A DNA stretch of 64,000 bases from SKZT01 sp964478625 (lineage in GTDB: Bacteria; Desulfobacterota; Desulfobacteria; Desulfobacterales; SKZT01). Both the position numbers and the translations under genes were made by a program. The stretch spans positions 1 to 64,000 of the forward strand of contig CAYZJH010000004.1 in NCBI GenBank assembly GCA_964478625.1. The letters run 5' to 3'. The notes beneath the pieces were generated by a model. It was not told the DNA's origin, searched no databases, and was given only the letters and a program-made list of their open reading frames with translations. Below are positions 15,914-23,010 of this stretch, piece after piece (within the stretch, counting starts at the first letter, position 1; every line of letters starts with the position of its first letter).

Positions 15914-16336
15914 TTAAATGACCATATTCGCTTTTACCTGATTCGGCCCTATTGCTTTAATGTCAGCCACCATTTTGGATATGGTATCGGCAAATTGAAT
16001 GCCGTCGCTTGCGCCGATCCATGTCAATTTTAATCGGTTATTTTCAAAACCAAATTGCGGAAGGATTTCCTTCAGAAGCTTTATTCTCCTGCGGGCCTTG
16101 AAATTTCCATTGATGTAGTGGCAATCACCAGGGTGGCATCCGCTGACCAAAACAGCATCCGCTCCTTCCAAAAGAGATTTGATGACATATTTTGGGTCCA
16201 CCATGCCTGTGCACATGACCCGAACCAGTCGCACATTGGCCGGATAGATCAATCGAGAAGTGCCGGCCAGATCTGCGGCTGTGTATGTACACCAGTTACA
16301 GACAAACGCGATAATGGTGGGTTCAAAGTCCGTCAT
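15914..16336 (-). CDS. mvhD: MvhD-like [2Fe-2S] electron-transfer subunit
   Basis: This 140-residue MvhD/VhuD family protein is the adaptor that passes electrons from a hydrogenase, formate dehydrogenase or FrhB-type subunit to HdrA. The conserved cysteines are visible in CNWCTYTAADLAG near residue 13, MCTGMVDPKYV near residue 41 and SGCHPGDCHY near residue 65. GGGAGGAG precedes the ATG. No MvhA or MvhG hydrogenase subunit is encoded in the window, so here it probably links the FrhB-like protein to an HdrA. Length and motifs are typical for the family. Confidence 0.92.
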   Translation of the reverse strand: MTDFEPTIIAFVCNWCTYTAADLAGTSRLIYPANVRLVRVMCTGMVDPKYVIKSLLEGADAVLVSGCHPGDCHYINGNFKARRRIKLLKEILPQFGFENNRLKLTWIGASDGIQFADTISKMVADIKAIGPNQVKANMVI

Positions 16337-16383
16337 GGTTGCTCCTCCCGCAATTTGGCAATTAAAATGATGGTTCTTTATTT

Positions 16384-16749
16384 CTATGCAAAAATATTTT
16401 GAGGAATATAAGGGTGTGCTCCTTCGATCACCTCTATACCGGCTTTTGCTTTAATTTTATTGATAATGGTTTCCTTATGTGGGCAATGATCCGCCAGGCA
16501 TGGACCAATATGTATTTTAGTCGGTTTTTCATCCAGGGGTTTATTCCACAGATTGACCTGTGCCAGCCGGGGAACAATGCCTGCACCCGGACAATCCCCG
16601 CAACTCAAAAGCCCCATCACCTGAGCCTCTTGGTCCTTGTAACGGGCAAACTCTCCTTCCCTTCGGTTAAACCCCACCAAGCATCTTGAACATCCAATAC
16701 ATACGTCATCCATTACCCGTTTACATCCCACAATAAGAATCTTTTCCAT
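16384..16749 (-). CDS. CGGC-domain cysteine-rich protein
   Basis: This 121-residue protein resembles the CGGC domain family, whose members are thought to bind metal or iron-sulfur through conserved cysteines and histidines. Visible pattern: GCKRVMDDVCIGCSRCLVGFNRR at the N-terminus (written in two overlapping parts: VCIGCSRC and VGFNRREGEFARY), SCGDCPGAGI near residue 50 and IGPCLADHCPHK near residue 83. AGGAGCAGG precedes the ATG. It lies 47 bases upstream of mvhD within the Hdr operon, so a role in electron transfer or assembly of the complex is plausible, but its function is not known. Confidence 0.75.
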   Translation of the reverse strand: MEKILIVGCKRVMDDVCIGCSRCLVGFNRREGEFARYKDQEAQVMGLLSCGDCPGAGIVPRLAQVNLWNKPLDEKPTKIHIGPCLADHCPHKETIINKIKAKAGIEVIEGAHPYIPQNIFA

Positions 16750-16814
16750 TTGCCTGCTCCTTTTTTGTTTTTTTAAATTAAATATGTCATCAAATTATGA
16801 GACAACATTGGTGA

Positions 16815-16892
16815 GTTATGGCGTTGCCGGAATGACTTTCAAACCAACAGCTTCTATTGAGCGAATCTTCCGGTAAAAGCCGGAATCCGAAT
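16815..16892. repeat. degenerate family B repeat relic
   Basis: Between the CGGC gene and the HdrA-GltD stop there is GTTGCCGGAATGAC and then, inverted, GAGCGAATCTTCCGG followed by AAAGCCGGAATCC. This matches the internal hairpin arms of the elements at 257-428 and 25995-26121. It appears to be a decayed copy within the Hdr operon. Nothing else is seen in this spacer. Confidence 0.4.
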
Positions 16893-16903
16893 CAACGCTC
16901 TGT

Positions 16904-19900
16904 TCATATGCCCACCATTTCGATGGCATCAAAAATTCCATCGAGTTCTGAAAATATCTGCTTTTCCTTAAAATGTCTGACCTGTGCGGCACTGCTCGGG
17001 CAAAACCCGGCACAACTTCCACATCCTTTACACAAGGCCTCATTAACCTCTGATATGCCTAAACGCGGATTAAATTCAATAGCCGAGTATGGACACAGGC
17101 TGATACATTGCCGACATCCGATACAGACATCGGGATCGATCCATGAAATTGCCGAGGGCACCTGAACCTTGCCTTTTTTGGCCAGAGAAAGAGCTTTTGC
17201 CGCGGCTCCGGATGCCTGAGCCACGGTATCCGGTATATCTTTAGGCCCCTGGCAGGCCCCAGCGATAAAAACACCATCGGTAGCGGTATTTAAGGGTCCA
17301 AGCTTTGGGTGCTCCTCCAGGAAAAAGCCATCCGCACCCAGGTTTGTACCGAATATTCTCCCGACTTCAGCAGCGTCTTTCCTGGCCTCCATGGCTGCGC
17401 ACAAAATCACCATATCCACCGGGACTCTGATTCGGCTCCCTAAAAGGGTATCTTCGGCGATCGCCACCAGCTTTCCGATCTCTTCAGAAGATTCAGGATG
17501 GTCGGTAATTTCGGCCACTTTACCCCTGATAAAAATGGTTCCTTCCTGTTGGCAGCGACGGTAAAATTCTTCATAGCCTTTTCCAAAGCACCGCTGATCA
17601 ATGTAAAAATCATAAACAGGGGTGTTATGGCCCACTTTCTCCTTGATCAGGTGCGAATATTTCAATGCATACATACAACAAACACGTGAGCAGTATTCAT
17701 GGTAGTTGACATCACGGCTGCCGATACAGTGCAACAATGCTACACTTTGCGGTTTACGGGTGAATTTTCCTTGGTTATCCCGGATCAATATTTTTCCTCC
17801 GGTCGGCCCCGTGGCATTGCTCAACCTTTCGAATTCCAGGCTGGTAAATACATTGTCAAATCTTTTATACCCATACTGCTTCAAGGGTGTTGGATCCATA
17901 AGATCGTAGCCCGTTGCCAAAATGATGCTTCCGACTTTAAATTCCTCCACCTTTTCCATCATGGTATGATCAATGGCTTTGGCCTCACAGACTCTGACAC
18001 ACTCCATACACTCGGAACAAACTCCGCAGTTGAGACATCTTAAGGCCTCCTGACGGGCCGCTTCTTCCGAAATACCCAAATCCACTTCATGAAAAGACGA
18101 CACTCTTTGGTTAATATTCAAATGTGAGGATGTTGCCCGCTTTTCAGGAATCATATCCGGCGGAATCGGCTGCCAGTTATTCCCGTTCGGCTTTTGGGCC
18201 ACATTCTTTTCAGCAATTGTATTAACGGCGATTCCTTTTATGTAAGAGTCGATGGATTGAACAGCCTTGTGAGCTGAACCAACAGCCTCAATAACCGTTG
18301 CCGGCCCACTCACCACATCCCCTGCTGCAAAAACATACGGAAGGCTGGTTTGCATGGTTATGGGATTGACCACCAACGTGTTTCGGCGGGTCGTTTCAAT
18401 CGAACCGGCATCCCAGCAAAGGTCAATCAATTGGCCGATCGCCGGAATCACCGCATCACAGGAAATGATCCATTCAGATCCTTCAACAGGAACAGGTCGT
18501 TGACGACCGCTTTCATCCGGTGATTCCAATGTTGTGCGAATGCATTCCAAGCCTGTCACCCGACCCTCATTTTCATGAATTTTTACCGGAGCCGTCAAAT
18601 ATTCCAAAACAATTCCCTCGGCCAAGGCATCTTCAATTTCTTCCTCATATGCGGGCATCTCATTTCGACTTCTTCGATAGACCACGGTCACATTTTCACA
18701 ACCCAGCCTCCTGGCAGTTCGAGCCGCATCTATTGCGACATTGCCACCACCGATAACCACGACATTCTTTCCGGGGACTTGACCTTTTCCAAGATTGACC
18801 TCACGAAGAAATTCCACCGCATTAACAACCCCGGCACGATTTTGCTCACCAGGAATGCGACTCTCCAACCCTTTATGAGCACCAACAGCCAGAAAAATCA
18901 CCTTATAGTTCTGGTTGATCAAATCCTGGATCGTGAAATCTCTTCCAAGCCTTTGATTTGTTTCAACCTGAATTCCGGTTGTTAATATATGGTTGATTTC
19001 ACGGTCCAAAATGTCGGGCGGAAGGCGATAATCAGGGATTCCCACCCGAAGCATCCCTCCCAATTTGGGCAACGCTTCATAAAGGGTTACCTGGTATCCC
19101 TTGAGCCGGAGATAATAGGCAGCGGTGAGTCCGGCCGGTCCTGATCCGATTATAGCGATTTTCTCTGATCGATCCTTAATTTGAGGTGCCGGAAAATCTT
19201 CGACATTGGCCTGATCCGATGCAAATCGTTTAAGGGCTTTAATAGAGACCGGAGAATCGACCTGAGCACGCCTGCATTGAGATTCACAGGGATGAGGGCA
19301 GACACGTCCGAGGACACCTGGAAGCGGGAGTCGTTGCATAATCAGTTGTAAAGCTTCTTTGTATTTTCCCTGCCCGATCAGCTGCACATATCCTTGTACG
19401 TTGATTCCCGCCGGACAGGCGGTTACACATGGGGCACGGTCTTTTTTGTCGATACAATACGTGATGGGAACGGCCTGGGGAAAAGCCCGGTAAATGGCTT
19501 TTCGTTCCCCCAACCGTTCATCCCATTCACTTTTTAACTCCACAGGACAAACTTTTGCACATTCACCACAACCGGTACATACCCCCTCTTTGATGTACCT
19601 TGGTTTTCTGCGTACCTTAACCGTATAATTTCCAATATAGCCGGAAACATCCATAACCTCACTATAGGACAACAATTCAATATTTTCGTTTTGTGCGACT
19701 TCCACCATTTTAGGGGTGCCGATACAAGCTGCGCAGTCGAGTGTGGGAAATGTTTTGTCAAACTGAAGCATATGTCCGCCGATCGTGGTGGATCTTTCAA
19801 CCAGATAAACCTTTCCACCCGAGTTTCCGATATCGAGAGCCGCCTGCATGCCTGCAATGCCTCCTCCCACCACAAGAATATCCGGATGAACATTGACTTC

Positions 19901-20308
19901 ACGGGTTTCCAGGCCGTGGTGAAAATTTACCCGGTTAATCGCTCCGGCAACCAGGGTTTTGGCCTTGCGTGTAGCAATATCCTCATCGGCGGTAACCCAG
20001 GAAACCTGCTCTCTTACCGAAGCCATCTGAAACATGTAGGGATTCAGCCCAGCCCGTTTGCATGCTCCCTGAAAAGTCTTTTCATGAAGCCTTGGAGAAC
20101 AGGAAGCAACCACCACACGGTTCAGGGCATATTCCCTGATATCTTTTTCAATCATCTCCTGGCCGGGATCAGAGCACATAAATTTGTAATCCCTGGCCAC
20201 CACCACATTGTCAAGTTTCCGGGCAAAAGCGGCTACTTCTTCCACCCGAACTTTATGCGCAATATTGATTCCGCAGTGACAGATATAAAATCCAATTTTA
20301 ATTGCCAT
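16904..20308 (-). CDS. hdrA: HdrA flavoprotein with inserted GltD-type (NADPH) module
   Basis: A protein of about 1134 residues. The N-terminal HdrA domain (YICHCGINIAHK) leads into an FAD site (VVGGGIAGM, residue 147), the HdrA cysteine region LDCAACIGTPK and a ferredoxin motif CTGCGECAKVCP (244-255). Residues of about 290-760 are a GltD/NfnB-like unit: its own cysteine domain (CVTACPAGIN, CPHPCESQC), FAD site IIGSGPAGLTAA, nucleotide site VIGGGNVAIDAARTARR, and AAGDVVSGPATV. The HdrA fold then resumes (CLNCGVCSECMECVRVCE, VGSIILATG) and ends with two ferredoxin motifs (CIGCRQCISLCP, CKGCGSCAGFCP). Start 20308 has a G-rich site six bases upstream. The GltD unit should exchange electrons with NADPH or NADH. 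Not QmoA, which has no such insert. Confidence 0.9.
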   Translation of the reverse strand: MAIKIGFYICHCGINIAHKVRVEEVAAFARKLDNVVVARDYKFMCSDPGQEMIEKDIREYALNRVVVASCSPRLHEKTFQGACKRAGLNPYMFQMASVREQVSWVTADEDIATRKAKTLVAGAINRVNFHHGLETREVNVHPDILVVGGGIAGMQAALDIGNSGGKVYLVERSTTIGGHMLQFDKTFPTLDCAACIGTPKMVEVAQNENIELLSYSEVMDVSGYIGNYTVKVRRKPRYIKEGVCTGCGECAKVCPVELKSEWDERLGERKAIYRAFPQAVPITYCIDKKDRAPCVTACPAGINVQGYVQLIGQGKYKEALQLIMQRLPLPGVLGRVCPHPCESQCRRAQVDSPVSIKALKRFASDQANVEDFPAPQIKDRSEKIAIIGSGPAGLTAAYYLRLKGYQVTLYEALPKLGGMLRVGIPDYRLPPDILDREINHILTTGIQVETNQRLGRDFTIQDLINQNYKVIFLAVGAHKGLESRIPGEQNRAGVVNAVEFLREVNLGKGQVPGKNVVVIGGGNVAIDAARTARRLGCENVTVVYRRSRNEMPAYEEEIEDALAEGIVLEYLTAPVKIHENEGRVTGLECIRTTLESPDESGRQRPVPVEGSEWIISCDAVIPAIGQLIDLCWDAGSIETTRRNTLVVNPITMQTSLPYVFAAGDVVSGPATVIEAVGSAHKAVQSIDSYIKGIAVNTIAEKNVAQKPNGNNWQPIPPDMIPEKRATSSHLNINQRVSSFHEVDLGISEEAARQEALRCLNCGVCSECMECVRVCEAKAIDHTMMEKVEEFKVGSIILATGYDLMDPTPLKQYGYKRFDNVFTSLEFERLSNATGPTGGKILIRDNQGKFTRKPQSVALLHCIGSRDVNYHEYCSRVCCMYALKYSHLIKEKVGHNTPVYDFYIDQRCFGKGYEEFYRRCQQEGTIFIRGKVAEITDHPESSEEIGKLVAIAEDTLLGSRIRVPVDMVILCAAMEARKDAAEVGRIFGTNLGADGFFLEEHPKLGPLNTATDGVFIAGACQGPKDIPDTVAQASGAAAKALSLAKKGKVQVPSAISWIDPDVCIGCRQCISLCPYSAIEFNPRLGISEVNEALCKGCGSCAGFCPSSAAQVRHFKEKQIFSELDGIFDAIEMVGI

Positions 20309-20404
20309 ACACGCCCCCTGATCTTTAAAGCGGGAACCCAAAGTTGCCGTTCAGGATCCATTCCCTTTCAGGTTTTGGTGAGTTGTGCTTAAGCCGTGTC
20401 TGTT

Positions 20405-20866
20405 TCATTTTGAATCCTTGAGGTTCATCCTGCTGCCTGATCTTATCTCTGTCCCGGAAAGGATGTTCGCCCACCTTAAAAGTTCCTCTGTTTCCGGAGG
20501 TTTTTTGAGATAGGCATCCGGCTCCATCAGACTGCGGTCCGGCTGAAGTTTCCTAAGATTCTGATAATAAATGAAAGTTTTTTTATCGATTGTCGAAAGG
20601 ATGATAATGGGAATTTTCTGCGATCTGGTGTCCTTTCGAAGAGCGCAATACAAATCCAGCCCCTCATCTCCTTCTGTCATGATCTCCATGATAATTAAAT
20701 CCGGGTGGATCGCCAGACATCTTTCAAACCCCTCTTTGCAAGTACAAGCTTCATAGGGTTTAAAACCGACGGTTTGCAGAAGAGTGGACAGAAAAATTCT
20801 CATGTCCGGTTCATCGTCTACGATGAGGACTTTCTTATTTCGGTTCTCAGATAGCGGAATGTTCAT
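20405..20866 (-). CDS. single-domain receiver-like protein with Glu at the phospho-acceptor position
   Basis: The 153-residue protein has a CheY-like receiver fold and no output domain: VLIVDDEPDMR at residue 13, LIIMEIMTEGDEGLDLY at 58, IIILST at 87, and AYLKKP near 118. The residue expected to accept phosphate is E61 (codon GAG), not Asp, whereas the acidic pair and the lysine are kept. Glu often mimics a permanently phosphorylated Asp. A C-terminal tail of about 20 residues is Ser/Arg rich. It is the first gene of the Hdr cluster, 96 bases before the HdrA-GltD start, so it probably acts on these proteins rather than on DNA. A sigma54-like promoter lies upstream. Confidence 0.85.
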   Translation of the reverse strand: MNIPLSENRNKKVLIVDDEPDMRIFLSTLLQTVGFKPYEACTCKEGFERCLAIHPDLIIMEIMTEGDEGLDLYCALRKDTRSQKIPIIILSTIDKKTFIYYQNLRKLQPDRSLMEPDAYLKKPPETEELLRWANILSGTEIRSGSRMNLKDSK

Positions 20867-20934
20867 TTATTATGACCTTCTTGAAATAAGCTGAAATTGG
20901 ATTGAAACTCTAAAGGCCGTCTATGGGTTACCAG

Positions 20935-20951
20935 AGCACAATTTGTGCCAA
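20935..20951 (-). promoter_or_regulatory. sigma54-like promoter ahead of the Hdr cluster
   Basis: On the minus strand TTGGCACAAATTGTGCT matches the sigma54 consensus TGGCAC-N5-TTGC with one mismatch and the required GG-N10-GC spacing. It lies about 70 bases before the receiver-like gene. If real, the cluster needs an NtrC-type activator; one is encoded at 55657-57060, but no link is shown. Confidence 0.4.
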
Positions 20952-20966
20952 TGCAACCCCTGGCAG

Positions 20967-21248
20967 AAAGGCCCCTGGATTTTGCACTTATACTCATAAC
21001 ATCAAAAAACAAGGAACGTTATATTCCCAAGGTATTGTTGCAATATATTGTTCGAAAAAGATGGGAATAATAATTTTAATATCTAATATTATTAGATTTT
21101 ATTGATTTATTATTGTAGCGATCAGCTATATGAAACAATTTGAAACAATCTGTTGCGGGCCGGTTAATCGGCATCTGAGGAGAATGTGAAAATGAATATC
21201 AATGATAAAAAACAGGAGATTTTGATGCGAATATCAGGCTTTTCCTTA
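20967..21248. other. AT-rich intergenic stretch without a recognised gene
   Basis: The space between the acyl-CoA synthetase stop and the Hdr cluster promoter is AT-rich, with long ATTATTAG/TTATTG runs near 21065-21115. I see no convincing ORF, tRNA or terminator. It may hold upstream activator sites for the sigma54-like promoter, but no repeated motif stands out. Confidence 0.3.
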
Positions 21249-22823
21249 TTAGATTCGGATACTTTCGATTCTTCCGGCATACTTTTTCCTTAGCTTGGGT
21301 TTTTCGATTTTGCCGGTTGGATTTCGGGGAATATCATCGAAAATAAATTTTCTGGGCCGTTGATAGCGAGGGAGCTTTTCCGAATACTGAATCAGATCTT
21401 TTTCCGAAAGTTCTTTTCCGGGTTTGACCTTAATGACCGCTGCCACAATTTCCCCGAGACGTTCATCAGGAAGACCGATGACTCCCACATCCTGAATGGA
21501 TTCATGGTCCATAAAAAAGCTTTCGATTTCCACCGGAAAAATGTTCTCTCCACCGGTAATGATCACATCTTTCTTTCGATCGACCAGCCATAAAAAACCG
21601 TCCGGGTCCATGTGGGCAATATCGCCGGTGAGCAACCATCCGTCGACAATACTGGCGGATGTGGCTTCCGGGTTTTTGTAATATTCTTTCATCACTCCGG
21701 GCCCTCTGACAGCAAGCTCTCCCGGATGGCCATTGGAAAGCGGATTTAATTGACTATCCAGTATACGGCATTCCCAGTTAAACCCGGGAATTCCTATAGC
21801 CCCGACTTTATCAATATTGGAAAGTCCGAGATGAACACAACCAGGTCCCGTGGCTTCCGTAAGCCCATAATTGGTGTCGTACTGGTGGTGAGGAAAAACC
21901 ATTTTCCATTTTCGGATCAGTGCAGGCGGCACCGGTTGAGCACCGATATGCATCAACCTCCACTGGTCGAGATGATAATCTTCAAGATTGATCTCACCAT
22001 TTTCAATAGCGATCAAAATATCATGCGCCCATGGAACGAGCAGCCATACAATGGTCACCCGTTCCTGGGATATGGTTTCAAGTATCCATCTGGGACTGAC
22101 TCCTTTTAGAATCACCGCTTTGGCACCGACGATAAAATTCCCGAACCAGTGCATTTTTGCGCCCGTATGATAGAGGGGTGGAATACATAGAAAGTTGTCA
22201 TCATGCGTCTGGTTGTGGTGCTGGTTTTCCACCCGGCAGGAAAATTCAAGATTTTGATGGGTCAGCAGTACAGCTTTGGGTTTTCCGGTGGTTCCCGATG
22301 TAAAATACAAAGCAGCTTCATCCGATAGGTCCATAGGGACACAAGGTTTTTCGATCCGGCCCGACCAAAGTATTTCATGAATAGGACGAGAACCCTCCGG
22401 CCTTAATTGGTCAGGACCTGTAAAAATGTAAGTTCTGACCGTCTTATCAAGCTTATTTTTGATTTTTTCTATCCGGTCGACAAATTCGGGACCGAAAAAA
22501 ATGGCTTTGGCTTCGGAAATCTCCGCGCAATACAGGATATCTTTTGTCTGAAAACGAAAATTGAGGGGCACCGCCCATGCTCCGGTTCTTAAAATACCAA
22601 AATATATGGGAAGCCATTCAATGCAGTTCATCATCAATTGGATGACCTTGTCTCCTTTTTGTACCCCCATTGCTATCAGTGCCTGGGCAACACGGTCAGC
22701 CTGGGTGTCAAATTCCGACCAAGTGATCTGTTTTCGGATGTTTTTTGCCGGTTCTCGCTCGATAAGCGCGATTTTTTCGCCATATAGTCCGGCGTTTCTT
22801 TCAAGAATTTCGGTAATCAGCAT
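21249..22823 (-). CDS. acyl-CoA synthetase (AMP-forming), fatty-acid type
   Basis: This 524-residue ANL-superfamily ligase activates a carboxylic acid with ATP and joins it to CoA. Motifs: the P-loop-like ALYFTSGTTGKPKAVLLTH near residue 170, YGLTEATGPG near 318, the hinge region WLLTGDIAHMDPDGFLWLVDRKKD near 403 (given as WLLTGDIAHMDPDG and VDRKKD), GGENIFPVEIE, and the catalytic lysine region NPTGKIEKPKL at the C-terminus. Length is normal. It stands alone on the minus strand, downstream of the dnaK terminator. In sulfate reducers such enzymes feed fatty or aromatic acids into oxidation; the chain length preference is not readable. Confidence 0.88.
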   Translation of the reverse strand: MLITEILERNAGLYGEKIALIEREPAKNIRKQITWSEFDTQADRVAQALIAMGVQKGDKVIQLMMNCIEWLPIYFGILRTGAWAVPLNFRFQTKDILYCAEISEAKAIFFGPEFVDRIEKIKNKLDKTVRTYIFTGPDQLRPEGSRPIHEILWSGRIEKPCVPMDLSDEAALYFTSGTTGKPKAVLLTHQNLEFSCRVENQHHNQTHDDNFLCIPPLYHTGAKMHWFGNFIVGAKAVILKGVSPRWILETISQERVTIVWLLVPWAHDILIAIENGEINLEDYHLDQWRLMHIGAQPVPPALIRKWKMVFPHHQYDTNYGLTEATGPGCVHLGLSNIDKVGAIGIPGFNWECRILDSQLNPLSNGHPGELAVRGPGVMKEYYKNPEATSASIVDGWLLTGDIAHMDPDGFLWLVDRKKDVIITGGENIFPVEIESFFMDHESIQDVGVIGLPDERLGEIVAAVIKVKPGKELSEKDLIQYSEKLPRYQRPRKFIFDDIPRNPTGKIEKPKLRKKYAGRIESIRI

Positions 22824-22953
22824 TTTTTTATATTTCGTTTTTGAATCCTGTTTTTCATTGACCTCACATGTTAATCTGAAAAATTATCAGAGCCACAACA
22901 AATGGTCAAGCCGGTTTTAACCGAATCTGTATTGCCCCACCCTTTTCAGGGAT

Positions 22954-22997
22954 AAAAAAATCCCGGGATACGTCAGCATGTATCACGGGATTTTTTT
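22954..22997 (-). terminator. intrinsic terminator downstream of dnaK
   Basis: A strong hairpin with arms ATCCCG-G-GATAC and GTATC-A-CGGGAT around an eight-base loop is flanked by an A run on one side and a T run on the other. It lies 14 bases after the dnaK stop and could terminate in either direction. Confidence 0.85.
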
Positions 22998-23010
22998 AAA
23001 GAAAACCCTG

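Noticed and set aside
16904..20308. Identification as QmoA or QmoB
   Set aside because: QmoA/B are HdrA-like but have no GltD insert and lie beside aprBA and qmoC, none of which is here.
19691..20392. A 233-residue plus-strand frame opposite HdrA-GltD
   Set aside because: Cysteine- and FAD-motif-rich coding on the minus strand explains the open frame.
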